DNA of 47,871 nt from contig JADMKK010000002.1 of assembly GCA_015478895.1 (NCBI GenBank), forward strand, positions 1 to 47,871, read 5' to 3'. A model generated the notes under the pieces. The model was not told the DNA's origin and ran no database searches. It saw nothing but the letters and a program-made list of their open reading frames with translations. The stretch comes from Comamonas sp. (lineage in GTDB: Bacteria; Pseudomonadota; Gammaproteobacteria; Burkholderiales; Burkholderiaceae_C). Made by a program: the position numbers and the translations under genes. Shown here piece after piece: positions 36,640 through 44,503 of this stretch (position 1 is the first letter of the stretch; the number at the start of each line of letters is the position of its first letter).

Positions 36640-36667
36640 ATTACTAAATTTCAGTAATCACTGAAAT
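36640..36667. promoter_or_regulatory. Two overlapping inverted repeats, possible operator
   Basis: ATTACT-N7-AGTAAT (36640-36658) overlaps ATTTCAGT-AATC-ACTGAAAT (36648-36667). Both have perfect arms; they share the central CAGTAAT bases, so only one hairpin or one dyad can be used at a time. They lie about 165-195 bases upstream of the dehydrogenase start. Confidence 0.4.
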
Positions 36668-36783
36668 ATCAATACTCATTTGAAGACCTTCAAGGTGCAG
36701 AGTCTGTTTGAAACCTTTATATGGAAAGCGTGAAATTTGCTTGCATGCTTTGGTAGCGAGCAGCTGTTTGCCACATGCAGGCA

Positions 36784-36809
36784 TAAAAAAACCCCGCCAG
36801 GGCGGGGTT
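36784..36809 (-). terminator. Terminator of dnaJ
   Basis: AACCCCGCC (36790-36798), short loop, GGCGGGGTT (36801-36809); minus-strand run of seven T residues at 36784-36790. Confidence 0.88.
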
Positions 36810-36829
36810 GGTAAATGTGACAGCAAGCG

Positions 36830-37966
36830 TTAGCTAAAGAAACGCTTGAGTTTGTCTGTCCAGCCTTCACCAGTGGGCGAGTGCTTGGAGCCACCTTTCT
36901 TCAGCGATTCTTCCAACTCACGCAGTAGCTTGCGCTGGTATTCGGTGAGTTTGACCGGAGTTTCCACCACGATGTGACAGTACAAATCACCGGGGTAACT
37001 TGAACGTACGCCTTTGATACCCTTGCCGCGCAGACGGAACTGTTTGCCCGCTTGCGTGCCTTCAGGGATATCAATCGCCGCCTTGCCTTGCAGCGTGGGG
37101 ACTTCAATTTCTCCACCTAAAGCGGCAGTAATGAAGCTCACAGGCACTTGGCAGTGCAAATCATCACCTTCGCGTTCAAAGATGTCATGGTCTTTGACGC
37201 GAATTTCGATATACAGATCCCCGGGAGGGCCGCCATTGGTGCCAGGCTCGCCGTTGCCAGTCGAGCGGATGCGCATGCCGTCGTCAATACCAGCAGGGAT
37301 TTTTACTTCCAGCGTTTTCTGGCGTTTGATCTTGCCTTGGCCACTGCAAGTAGTGCAGGGCTCAGGAATGATCTTGCCGGTGCCGCGGCAGTGCGGGCAG
37401 GTTTGCTGCACGCTGAAGAAACCCTGGCGCATCTGCACGGAGCCTTGGCCGCCGCAGGTGCCACAAGTCTTGGGGCTGGTGCCGGGCTTGGCACCGCTGC
37501 CGTGGCAGGTGTCACAGTTATCCCAGCTGGGAATGCGAATCTGCGCATCTTTGCCTTTGGCAGCTTCTTCCAAGGTAACTTCCATGGAGTAGCTCAGGTC
37601 GCTACCGCGGTAGACCTGACGCCCGCCGCGTTGGCCACCGCGCTGGCCGCCAAACATGTCGCCAAAGATGTCGCCAAAGGCTTCGGCAAAGCCGCCACCC
37701 ATGTCACCGCCACCCATACCGCCGCGCATGTTGGGGTCGACGCCAGCATGGCCATATTGATCATAAGCAGCGCGCTTTTGACTGTCCGAGAGCATCTCAT
37801 AGGCCTCTTTGACCTCCTTGAATTTCTCTTCAGCTTCTTTGGACTTGTCTCCCTGATTGCGGTCAGGGTGGTACTTCATCGCCAGCTTGCGATAGGCCTT
37901 CTTGATCTCATCGTCCGAGGCTGTCTTGGTGACGCCGAGGACTTCGTAAAAGTCGCGTTTGGACAT
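36830..37966 (-). CDS. dnaJ: Chaperone protein DnaJ
   Basis: Hsp40 co-chaperone (378 aa) that delivers substrates to DnaK and stimulates its ATPase. J domain at 1-70 with the HPDR motif ([10 protein letters not shown]), a Gly/Phe-rich linker ([20 protein letters not shown]), a zinc-finger region with four CxxCxGxG repeats ([32 protein letters not shown]) and the C-terminal beta domain. Third gene of grpE-dnaK-dnaJ. A strong hairpin in the gap after dnaK may lower its expression relative to dnaK. Confidence 0.98.
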   Translation of the reverse strand: MSKRDFYEVLGVTKTASDDEIKKAYRKLAMKYHPDRNQGDKSKEAEEKFKEVKEAYEMLSDSQKRAAYDQYGHAGVDPNMRGGMGGGDMGGGFAEAFGDIFGDMFGGQRGGQRGGRQVYRGSDLSYSMEVTLEEAAKGKDAQIRIPSWDNCDTCHGSGAKPGTSPKTCGTCGGQGSVQMRQGFFSVQQTCPHCRGTGKIIPEPCTTCSGQGKIKRQKTLEVKIPAGIDDGMRIRSTGNGEPGTNGGPPGDLYIEIRVKDHDIFEREGDDLHCQVPVSFITAALGGEIEVPTLQGKAAIDIPEGTQAGKQFRLRGKGIKGVRSSYPGDLYCHIVVETPVKLTEYQRKLLRELEESLKKGGSKHSPTGEGWTDKLKRFFS

Positions 37967-37983
37967 TGGTATTTAGTGCCAGT

Positions 37984-38032
37984 AAAAAACAGGAACGCCG
38001 CGCAAGACCCCTTTGCAGGGGGCGGCGCGGCG
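37984..38032 (-). promoter_or_regulatory. GC-rich hairpin with T run between dnaK and dnaJ
   Basis: On the minus strand CGCCGCGC (38032-38025) pairs with GCGCGGCG (38003-37996), with inner CCCC/GGGG pairing; a TTTTTT run follows six bases later (37984-37989). It may act as a partial terminator or an RNase-blocking structure giving more dnaK than dnaJ message. Confidence 0.6.
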
Positions 38033-38062
38033 GCAAGCGGTCACGAATGCCGCTGCACCTAA

Positions 38063-40006
38063 TTACTTCTTCACTTCCTTGACTTCAGCGTCGACGATGT
38101 CGTCGTCATTGGAACCTGCAGGCTTAGACTGCGCCTGTGCAGACTCTGCACCTGCTTCAGCACCGCCCGCAGCAGCAGCCTGCGATTCGGCATACACCTT
38201 TTCGCCCAACTTCTGGCTGGCAGTCATCAGCGCCGTGGTCTTGGCTTCGATGGCGTCCTTGTCTTCACCCTTCAAGGCTTCTTCCAAGTCCTTCGAAGCT
38301 GCTTCAATAGCTTCCTTTTCAGCAGCTTCGAGCTTGTCACCGTGCTCGGCCAGGCTCTTCTTGACGCTGTGCACAGCGGCTTCACCTTGGTTGCGGGCCT
38401 GCACCAGTTCCAGCTTCTTCTTGTCGTCAGCAGCGTTCAATTCTGCGTCTTTGACCATCTGCTGGATTTCTTCTTCCGACAGGCCGGAGTTGGCCTTGAT
38501 TGTGATCTTGTTTTCCTTGCCGGTGCCTTTGTCTTTGGCGGATACGTTCAAGATGCCGTTGGCATCAATGTCAAAAGCTACTTCAATCTGGGGCACACCA
38601 CGGGGGGCTGCAGGAATGCCTTCCAGGTTGAACTCACCCAGCGCCTTGTTGCCCGAAGCCATTTCACGCTCGCCCTGGAACACCTTGATGGTTACGGCCG
38701 GCTGATTGTCTTCAGCGGTCGAGTAAGTCTGGGCAAACTTGGTGGGGATGGTCGTGTTCTTGGCGATCATCTTGGTCATTACGCCGCCCAAGGTTTCAAT
38801 ACCCAGCGACAGCGGTGTCACGTCCAGCAGCAGCACGTCGGTGCGGTCACCGCCCAGTACCTGGCCTTGCACCGCAGCGCCTACGGCCACGGCTTCGTCA
38901 GGGTTCACGTCTTTGCGAGGATCCTTGCCAAAGAATTCCTTGACCTTTTCTTGCACCTTGGGCATGCGGCTCATACCGCCAACCAAGATCACGTCCTGGA
39001 TGTCAGCCACAGCGATGCCGGCGTCCTTGATGGCGGTGCGGCAAGGGGCAATTGTGCGCTCGATCAGGTCTTCTACCAAAGCTTCCAGCTTGGAGCGGGT
39101 CAGCTTGATGCTCAGGTGCTTAGGGCCGGAGGCATCGGCAGTGATGTAGGGCAGGTTGATGTCAGTCTGCGAGGAGTTCGACAGCTCAATCTTGGCCTTT
39201 TCTGCGGCTTCCTTCAGGCGTTGCAGTGCCAGCACGTCCTTGGACAGATCCACGCCTTGTTCCTTCTTGAACTCAGCAATGATGTAGTCAATGATGCGTT
39301 GGTCAAAGTCTTCGCCGCCTAGGAAGGTGTCACCGTTGGTGGACAGCACTTCAAATTGCTTTTCACCGTCAACGTCGGCGATTTCGATGATGGACACGTC
39401 AAACGTGCCGCCGCCCAAGTCATAGACGGCGATCTTGCGGTCTTGGCCCTTTTCTACCTTGTCCAGGCCAAAGGCCAGCGCTGCAGCAGTCGGCTCGTTG
39501 ATGATGCGCTTGACATCCAGGCCCGCGATGCGGCCTGCATCTTTGGTGGCCTGGCGCTGAGCGTCGTTGAAGTACGCGGGCACGGTAATTACGGCTTCGG
39601 TCACTTCTTCACCCAAGAAGTCCTCGGCGGTTTTCTTCATCTTGCGCAGCACTTCTGCGGAGATTTGAGGGGGAGCCAGCTTTTGGCCGCGCACTTCCAC
39701 CCATGCATCACCGTTGTCTGCCTTGGCAATGGTGAAGGGCATCAGGTCGATGTCCTTTTGCACTTCCTTTTCGTCGAACTTGCGACCGATCAGGCGCTTG
39801 GCAGCGTAGATGGTGTTGCGGGGGTTGGTCACCGCCTGGCGCTTGGCGGAAGCGCCGACCAAGATTTCGCCGTCTTCTTGGTACGCAATGATCGACGGCG
39901 TGGTGCGTGCGCCTTCGCTGTTTTCGATCACGCGGGTGGTGTTGCCTTCCATGATGGCCACGCAGCTGTTGGTCGTGCCCAAGTCAATACCAATAATTTT
40001 GCCCAT
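38063..40006 (-). CDS. dnaK: Molecular chaperone DnaK (Hsp70)
   Basis: ATP-dependent chaperone (647 aa) for folding, disaggregation and sigma-32 control. The three Hsp70 signatures are [28 protein letters not shown] and [20 protein letters not shown]. The interdomain linker [20 protein letters not shown] leads to the substrate-binding domain, and the C-terminus ends in the acidic motif [15 protein letters not shown] typical of bacterial DnaK. It is 93 bases downstream of grpE, in a gap with its own sigma-32-like promoter. Confidence 0.99.
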   Translation of the reverse strand: MGKIIGIDLGTTNSCVAIMEGNTTRVIENSEGARTTPSIIAYQEDGEILVGASAKRQAVTNPRNTIYAAKRLIGRKFDEKEVQKDIDLMPFTIAKADNGDAWVEVRGQKLAPPQISAEVLRKMKKTAEDFLGEEVTEAVITVPAYFNDAQRQATKDAGRIAGLDVKRIINEPTAAALAFGLDKVEKGQDRKIAVYDLGGGTFDVSIIEIADVDGEKQFEVLSTNGDTFLGGEDFDQRIIDYIIAEFKKEQGVDLSKDVLALQRLKEAAEKAKIELSNSSQTDINLPYITADASGPKHLSIKLTRSKLEALVEDLIERTIAPCRTAIKDAGIAVADIQDVILVGGMSRMPKVQEKVKEFFGKDPRKDVNPDEAVAVGAAVQGQVLGGDRTDVLLLDVTPLSLGIETLGGVMTKMIAKNTTIPTKFAQTYSTAEDNQPAVTIKVFQGEREMASGNKALGEFNLEGIPAAPRGVPQIEVAFDIDANGILNVSAKDKGTGKENKITIKANSGLSEEEIQQMVKDAELNAADDKKKLELVQARNQGEAAVHSVKKSLAEHGDKLEAAEKEAIEAASKDLEEALKGEDKDAIEAKTTALMTASQKLGEKVYAESQAAAAGGAEAGAESAQAQSKPAGSNDDDIVDAEVKEVKK

Positions 40007-40049
40007 TTGAATTCTCCGAATCTTGAAATGTTTGGTTGATTGGCTTGTA

Positions 40050-40076
40050 ACTAGGGGTGTTTACTAGGTTTTCAAG
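40050..40076 (-). promoter_or_regulatory. Possible second sigma-32 promoter, upstream of dnaK
   Basis: Minus strand: CTTGAA (40076-40071), 13-base spacer, CCCCTAGT (40057-40050). The -35 matches the heat-shock consensus exactly; the -10 departs from CCCCATNT in the middle. Confidence 0.5.
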
Positions 40077-40099
40077 CCAAACGTGAAAGTTTTTTATGC

Positions 40100-40654
40100 T
40101 TACTTAGGTGCTGAAACCGTCACCAGTGCAGGACGCAGTACGCGCTCTGCAATCAGGTAGCCTTTTTGCAGCACCGAAACAATCGTGTTGGCTTCCTGCT
40201 CGGCAGGCACGGCGGCAATGGCTTGGTGGTGGTGCGGGTCAAACTTACTGCCCCCCTCTGGGTTGACGACCACGACCTTGTTACGTTCCAGCGCCTGATG
40301 CAGCTGGCGCAAGGTAGCGTCAGACCCTTCACGCAACTGCTCTGCGGTGGCGTTATGGATGGCTAGCGCAGCATCGAGGCTGTCGCACACGGGCAGAAGG
40401 CTTTCTGCAAAGCTTTCAATGCCGAACTTGCGGGCTTTGCTGACTTCTTCGTCAGCGCGGCGGCGCATGTTTTCTGTATCGGCCTTGGCGCGCAAGTACT
40501 GGTCGGCCATTTCGGCGTTCTTGGCCTTGAGCTCGTTCAGCTCGTTTTGCAGGCGGGCCATTTCGTCAGCCACATTGGCGGCCATTGCAGCCTCAACTTC
40601 TTCGGGAGAAGCATCGGAGGGCATGGCGGATTGATTTGTATTTTGTTCAGACAT
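40100..40654 (-). CDS. grpE: Nucleotide exchange factor GrpE
   Basis: Dimeric co-chaperone (184 aa) that releases ADP from DnaK. A disordered acidic N-terminus ([20 protein letters not shown]) leads into a long coiled coil ([20 protein letters not shown]), then the beta-wing domain with [20 protein letters not shown] and the C-terminal signature [20 protein letters not shown]. First gene of grpE-dnaK-dnaJ, with a near-perfect sigma-32 promoter upstream. Confidence 0.97.
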   Translation of the reverse strand: MSEQNTNQSAMPSDASPEEVEAAMAANVADEMARLQNELNELKAKNAEMADQYLRAKADTENMRRRADEEVSKARKFGIESFAESLLPVCDSLDAALAIHNATAEQLREGSDATLRQLHQALERNKVVVVNPEGGSKFDPHHHQAIAAVPAEQEANTIVSVLQKGYLIAERVLRPALVTVSAPK

Positions 40655-40691
40655 GTGGATAGCGTCTCTAAAGAGTGAACCTTGCTAGTTC

Positions 40692-40719
40692 AAATGGGGG
40701 TGGCTTTTGCCCTTTCAAG
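40692..40719 (-). promoter_or_regulatory. Sigma-32 heat-shock promoter of grpE-dnaK-dnaJ
   Basis: Minus strand: CTTGAA (40719-40714), 14-base spacer, CCCCATTT (40699-40692), matching the RpoH consensus CTTGAA-N13-17-CCCCATNT at every fixed position. The -10 is about 38 bases upstream of the grpE start. No CIRCE element was found. Confidence 0.85.
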
Positions 40720-40754
40720 GGCTGTCCCGTTGAAGGGTATTGCCGGGCGCTGAG

Positions 40755-40783
40755 TGTACAAGCCTTAAGCGGCTGTCTATAAT
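40755..40783 (+). promoter_or_regulatory. Sigma-70 promoter of the rpsF operon
   Basis: TGTACA (40755-40760), 17-base spacer, TATAAT (40778-40783). A perfect -10 and a 4/6 -35, placing transcription start near 40790, about 60 bases before rpsF. It is divergent from the grpE promoter. Confidence 0.75.
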
Positions 40784-40789
40784 CTACTG

Positions 40790-40848
40790 TTTTGCCTTGC
40801 TCCACCGCTACAGGCGCAGCGGGGGGCCTAACCCAAAAGGGAGTATTC
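40790..40848 (+). promoter_or_regulatory. rpsF leader, possible S6:S18 autoregulatory element
   Basis: The short leader contains CACCGCT, an eight-base loop, and AGCGGGGGG, a hairpin with a CCG in its 5' strand, followed by AAGGGAG (40838-40844), the rpsF ribosome-binding site. rpsF leaders in many bacteria carry a CCG-bearing hairpin bound by S6:S18. The fit here is suggestive only. Confidence 0.35.
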
Positions 40849-41211
40849 ATGCGTCATTACGAAATCATTTTGTTGATCCATCCGGATCAAAGCGAGCAAG
40901 TTCCAGCCATGCTGGAGCGCTACAAGGGCATGATCACCGCTGGCGGTGGTGCTGTGCACCGTGAAGAAGATTGGGGCCGTCGTCAGCTGGCTTACATGAT
41001 CAATAAGCTCGCTAAGGCACATTACATCTGCTTGAACATCGAAGCCGACCAAACTGTGATGGCTGAACTGGAACACGCGTTCAAGTTCAACGACGCTGTT
41101 CTGCGTCACCTGACAGTTCAAAAGAAGAAGGCTGACACTACAGCTTCTTCCATGATGAAGACTGTCGAGCGCGAAGAAGCCCGCAAGTCTAACCAAGCTG
41201 CTGAAGCCTAA
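40849..41211 (+). CDS. rpsF: 30S ribosomal protein S6
   Basis: Small-subunit protein (120 aa) that binds the central 16S domain together with S18. Typical start [20 protein letters not shown] and the motifs [20 protein letters not shown] and [15 protein letters not shown]; the tail is polar. The ATG at 40849 has AAGGGAG at normal distance, and the longer frame to the left is non-coding. First gene of rpsF-priB-rpsR-rplI. Confidence 0.98.
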   Translation: MRHYEIILLIHPDQSEQVPAMLERYKGMITAGGGAVHREEDWGRRQLAYMINKLAKAHYICLNIEADQTVMAELEHAFKFNDAVLRHLTVQKKKADTTASSMMKTVEREEARKSNQAAEA

Positions 41212-41230
41212 TTCTTAGACTTCGCTTGGA

Positions 41231-41521
41231 GTGGAAAACCACGTTGTCCTGACTGCCTGTATCGAAGAGCTTCAACCCTTGAGATACACGCCTGCTGGAT
41301 TGCCTGCCTTGGATTTGCGCCTCGCGCACGAATCATCCCAAGTAGAAGCAGGTAGCTCACGCAAAGTCTCGGCAGCTGTGAAAGCGGTGGCATTTGGTGC
41401 GTTGGCAGAGCGGCTCGCTCGCCAAGCACCCGGAAGTTCTTGGAAATTCCAAGGTTTCCTTGCAACACCGCGTAACAGCAAAACCGTGGTGCTTCACATC
41501 CAGGATGTTCAACAAAATTAA
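41231..41521 (+). CDS. priB: Primosomal replication protein PriB
   Basis: Single-strand-binding OB-fold protein (96 aa) that helps PriA restart replication forks. It shows MENHVVLTACIEELQPLRYT, TPAGLPALDLRLAHESSQVE and FGALAERLARQAPGSSWKFQ then GFLATPRNSK, the PriB pattern. The start is GTG with a poor ribosome-binding site, 19 bases after rpsF. The position between rpsF and rpsR is conserved in beta- and gammaproteobacteria. Confidence 0.92.
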   Translation: MENHVVLTACIEELQPLRYTPAGLPALDLRLAHESSQVEAGSSRKVSAAVKAVAFGALAERLARQAPGSSWKFQGFLATPRNSKTVVLHIQDVQQN

Positions 41522-41539
41522 TTTTCAAGAGGTCCAGCA

Positions 41540-41821
41540 ATGGCCACGTTCAAGAAATTCAACAAAGACAAGCGCCCAAAGCGCAACACCCAGTCGCTGC
41601 TGTTCAAGCGCAAGCGTTTCTGCCGCTTCACAGTCGCTAACGTCGTTGAAATCGACTACAAGGATGTAGACACTTTGCGTGACTTCATCGGCGAAAACGG
41701 CAAAATTATCCCCGCACGCCTAACCGGTACGCGCGCCATTTACCAGCGTCAGCTGAACACTGCCATCAAGCGTGCTCGCTTCCTGGCCATGCTGCCGTAC
41801 ACCGACCAGCACAAGATCTAA
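41540..41821 (+). CDS. rpsR: 30S ribosomal protein S18
   Basis: Small-subunit protein (93 aa) that partners S6. Characteristic segments are [40 protein letters not shown] and [29 protein letters not shown] lies before the ATG. Twelve bases separate it from rplI. Confidence 0.98.
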   Translation: MATFKKFNKDKRPKRNTQSLLFKRKRFCRFTVANVVEIDYKDVDTLRDFIGENGKIIPARLTGTRAIYQRQLNTAIKRARFLAMLPYTDQHKI

Positions 41822-41833
41822 GGAGCCACAACC

Positions 41834-42283
41834 ATGCAAATTATTCTGCTCGAGAAGGTTGTGAACCTGGGTAACCTGGGCGATATCGTCAAGGTAAAAG
41901 ACGGCTATGCACGTAACTTCTTGATCCCTTCGGGTCAAGCACGTCGTGCTACTGCTTCCGCTAAAGCTGAGTTCGAAGCCAAGCGCGTTGAACTGGAAAA
42001 GGCTGCTGCTGCCAAGTTGGCAGAAGCCCAAGCTGAAGGCGAAAAGCTCAACGGCTCGACCGTGAAGCTGTCGCAAAAGGCTGGCGTGGATGGCCGTTTG
42101 TTCGGTTCCATCACCAATGCTGACATCGCTGAAGCTCTGAAGGCCCAAGGCTTTACAGTGGCCAAGGCTCAAGTGCGCATGCCTAACGGTCCTATCAAGA
42201 CTGTTTCTTCTTCCTCCGTGGAAGTGGCACTGCACACGGATGTTCTGGTTGAAGTGACTGTGGAAGTGTCGGGCGAAGCCTAA
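41834..42283 (+). CDS. rplI: 50S ribosomal protein L9
   Basis: Large-subunit protein (149 aa) with two globular domains joined by a long helix. The N-terminal domain is [20 protein letters not shown] then [16 protein letters not shown]; the helix is [20 protein letters not shown]; the C-terminal domain ends in [11 protein letters not shown]. Last gene of the rpsF operon, followed by a UUCG-capped terminator. Confidence 0.98.
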   Translation: MQIILLEKVVNLGNLGDIVKVKDGYARNFLIPSGQARRATASAKAEFEAKRVELEKAAAAKLAEAQAEGEKLNGSTVKLSQKAGVDGRLFGSITNADIAEALKAQGFTVAKAQVRMPNGPIKTVSSSSVEVALHTDVLVEVTVEVSGEA

Positions 42284-42314
42284 GCACTGACGCGGAAAAC
42301 TTTTCCGACTCCAC

Positions 42315-42338
42315 AAAAGCCACCTTCGGGTGGCTTTT
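42315..42338 (+). terminator. Terminator of the rpsF-rplI operon
   Basis: AAAAGCCACC (42315-42324), tetraloop TTCG, GGTGGCTTTT (42329-42338). A ten-base-pair stem capped by the stable UUCG loop. Confidence 0.92.
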
Positions 42339-42356
42339 GTGTTTTATGTAGATTAT

Positions 42357-42402
42357 TGGCCTCTAGCCCTTATGGTGCCTGGGCTGAGTGCTTCTTTTTC
42401 TT
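42357..42402. repeat. Short palindromic interspersed repeat upstream of dnaB
   Basis: TGGCCTCTAGCCCTTATGGT matches the right half of copy 1 in inverse orientation; the other arm is degraded (GGGCTGAGTGCTTC). The rest of the rplI-dnaB gap holds nothing clear. Confidence 0.55.
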
Positions 42403-42531
42403 AGCTTGCAGGGCCCATTGCGTGCGTTTTTGGCCCTGTTCGCTTCAGCAGTGCGTAGTGCTCAGGATGACGGCGTAGGGCCTGCACGCTACGATCACCA
42501 GCTTGTCTTTTTTGGGTAGATGGGTAGATAG

Positions 42532-43950
42532 ATGTCTTCAGTGATGCCTCCGTTGGATGATGTTTTCGGCACACCTGTGGCCGACGACCAGCAAGTTGCG
42601 AACTTGCGTTTGCCGCAGTACTCCATGGAGTCCGAATCCAGCGTGCTGGGCGGTTTGTTGATGGACAACAACGCCTGGGATCGCGTGGGCGATTTGTTGA
42701 CCGATCGCGACTTTTACCGCCATGAGCACCAGCTGATTTTTGCCGCCATCGGCAAGATGATCAACGACAGCAAACCTGCTGACGTGATCACGGTGTTTGA
42801 GCACCTGCAGGGCATGGGCAAGGCTGAGGAAATAGGCGGCATCCTCTATCTGAACCAGTTGGCGCAGTATGTGCCCAGTGCCACGAACATTCGTCGCTAT
42901 GCCGAAATCGTGCGCGAGCGTGGCATTTTGCGCAAGCTGCTGACCGTGAGTGATGAAATCGCCACCAACGCGCTGAACCCCCAGGGCAAGCCGGTGGAGC
43001 GCATCTTGGATGAGGCCGAGCAAAAAATCTTTGCCATTGGCGAAGAAGGCTCGCGCATGAAGCAAGGTTTCCAGAGCATGGAAACTTTGGTGGGCGATCT
43101 GCTGGACCGTGTCCAGGAGATGGCCGATAACCCGATGGATGTGACGGGCGTGCCCACGGGTTTTGTCGATCTGGACCGCATGACGTCCGGCTTGCAAGCT
43201 GGGGATTTGGTGGTGCTGGCGGCGCGTCCTTCCATGGGTAAAACCTCTTTCGCGGTGAATATTGCCGAGCACGTGGCGCTTAATGAAGGCCTGCCCGTCG
43301 CCATTTTCTCGATGGAAATGGGTGCCGCCCAGCTGGCGGTGCGTATCGTGGGCTCGATTGGCAAGGTCAACCAGGGCCACTTGCGTACCGGCAAGCTGGA
43401 AGATGAGGAATGGACGCGTCTGTCCGAGGCCGTGGAAAAGCTCAGCCAGGTGTCTTTGCACATTGATGAAACGCCGGGCCTGACACCTTCAGAGCTGCGC
43501 GCCAATGCGCGTCGTCTGTCGCGCACCTGCGGCAAGCTGGGCTTGATCGTGGTCGACTATTTGCAGCTGATGAGTGGCTCCAGCGGCGGCGGTGGTGACA
43601 ACCGCGCCACTGAGCTGGGTGAAATCTCGCGCGGCCTGAAGATGTTGGCCAAAGAGTTGCAATGCCCTGTGATTGCGCTGTCCCAGCTCAATCGCTCGGT
43701 GGAGCAACGCACCGACAAGCGCCCGATGATGTCTGACTTGCGTGAATCGGGCGCTATCGAGCAGGACGCGGACATCATCATGTTCATCTACCGCGACGAC
43801 TACTACAACAAAGACTCCAAAGAGCCGAACGTGGCCGAAGTCATCATCGGCAAGCAGCGTAACGGCCCCACAGGCACGATCAAGCTGTACTTCCAGAAAA
43901 ACCAGACGCGCTTTGAAAATCTGGCCATGGGTGCGGGCGACGATTACTAA
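42532..43950 (+). CDS. dnaB: Replicative DNA helicase DnaB
   Basis: Hexameric 5'-3' helicase (472 aa) that unwinds DNA at the fork. The N-terminal DnaG-binding domain (PQYSMESESSVLGGLLMDNN) is joined to a RecA-like domain with Walker A AARPSMGKTSFAVN (about residues 230-243), Walker B LGLIVVDYLQLMSG, and the arginine-finger region (KELQCPVIALSQLNRSVEQR; DLRESGAIEQDADIIMFIYR). No intein is present. It follows the ribosomal operon terminator, so it is transcribed separately. Confidence 0.98.
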   Translation: MSSVMPPLDDVFGTPVADDQQVANLRLPQYSMESESSVLGGLLMDNNAWDRVGDLLTDRDFYRHEHQLIFAAIGKMINDSKPADVITVFEHLQGMGKAEEIGGILYLNQLAQYVPSATNIRRYAEIVRERGILRKLLTVSDEIATNALNPQGKPVERILDEAEQKIFAIGEEGSRMKQGFQSMETLVGDLLDRVQEMADNPMDVTGVPTGFVDLDRMTSGLQAGDLVVLAARPSMGKTSFAVNIAEHVALNEGLPVAIFSMEMGAAQLAVRIVGSIGKVNQGHLRTGKLEDEEWTRLSEAVEKLSQVSLHIDETPGLTPSELRANARRLSRTCGKLGLIVVDYLQLMSGSSGGGGDNRATELGEISRGLKMLAKELQCPVIALSQLNRSVEQRTDKRPMMSDLRESGAIEQDADIIMFIYRDDYYNKDSKEPNVAEVIIGKQRNGPTGTIKLYFQKNQTRFENLAMGAGDDY

Positions 43951-43970
43951 AGCAAAAAACGCTGCGCAAT

Positions 43971-44004
43971 AAAAAGGGCTTGGTCGCATGACCAAGCCCT
44001 TTTT
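43971..44004. terminator. Terminator of dnaB
   Basis: AAAAAGGGCTTGGT (43971-43984), loop CGCATG, ACCAAGCCCTTTTT (43991-44004). A perfect 14-bp stem with T and A runs. Confidence 0.92.
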
Positions 44005-44018
44005 GCTAGCAAAGAAGT

Positions 44019-44104
44019 GAGCACCTTGCCGTTGTGTTTAAAAGGTTTCAGATAGTTTTATACCTGAGATCCTTCCGATACAACGGCAGGGTGCTCCTTT
44101 TTTA
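44019..44104 (+). repeat. Inverted repeat with 17-base arms behind dnaB
   Basis: GAGCACCTTGCCGTTGT (44019-44035) and ACAACGGCAGGGTGCTC (44080-44096) pair along 17 positions with a single G-T wobble, enclosing 44 bases that contain a weaker inner pairing (AGGTTTCAG / CTGAGATCCT). On the plus strand a T run follows (44098-44103). It could be a small structured RNA with its terminator, or a miniature element with terminal inverted repeats. Confidence 0.6.
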
Positions 44105-44503
44105 GAGGCGCACGATATAGATCAGCAAGCCAATCACCACCAGACTCAGCCCACCGCAAACCCACGCCAGACGAGTGGCACCGGTGCGTAGAAAGCCCAC
44201 GGTCTTGACGATCTGGGTTTGCTGTTCGGCCATTTTCTCCAGCACCAAAGCCGTGGCGCGCTGGGCTTCTTCAGCGTGGGCCAGGCGTGCTTCAAGTTGT
44301 GCCACTTGCTGCAGTGCCAGTTCAGCGGCGTTGTGCGCCGCCGGCGCTGAATGCTCAGGAAAAGCGGCCTGTGCAGCTTCTTCCAGCTCTTGCTCCGGGC
44401 TTTTTTTCATCAGGCCTTTGGCCGCTTTGAGTACGGAGGGCGCTGCCTGAATGACATCACCCCACGGCACGAGTTTGAGGGCGGTGACCCAGCCGATCGC
44501 CAT
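44102..44503 (-). CDS. Hypothetical protein with coiled coil and C-terminal membrane helix
   Basis: A 133-residue protein not recognised as a named family. It begins MAIGWVTALKLVPWGDVIQA then APSVLKAAKGLMKK, has a predicted coiled coil (ALQQVAQLEARLAHAEEAQR to EKMAEQQTQIVKTV) and ends with one transmembrane helix (LAWVCGGLSLVVIGLLIYIV), so it is probably tail-anchored in the inner membrane. Its ATG directly follows the TAA of the phoH-like gene, which implies co-translation. A link to PhoH function is inference from position. Confidence 0.82.
   Translation of the reverse strand: MAIGWVTALKLVPWGDVIQAAPSVLKAAKGLMKKSPEQELEEAAQAAFPEHSAPAAHNAAELALQQVAQLEARLAHAEEAQRATALVLEKMAEQQTQIVKTVGFLRTGATRLAWVCGGLSLVVIGLLIYIVRL

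Larger units (their letters stand above)
36475..36829. other. AT-rich promoter region upstream of the PQQ dehydrogenase gene
   Basis: No gene in 355 bases between dnaJ and the dehydrogenase. It is markedly AT-rich from 36500 to 36680 and holds nested inverted repeats and the dnaJ terminator. An exact promoter could not be fixed. Confidence 0.6.

Noticed and set aside
40655-40848. CIRCE/HrcA operator before grpE
   Set aside because: No TTAGCACTC-N9-GAGTGCTAA palindrome; the sigma-32 match explains control.
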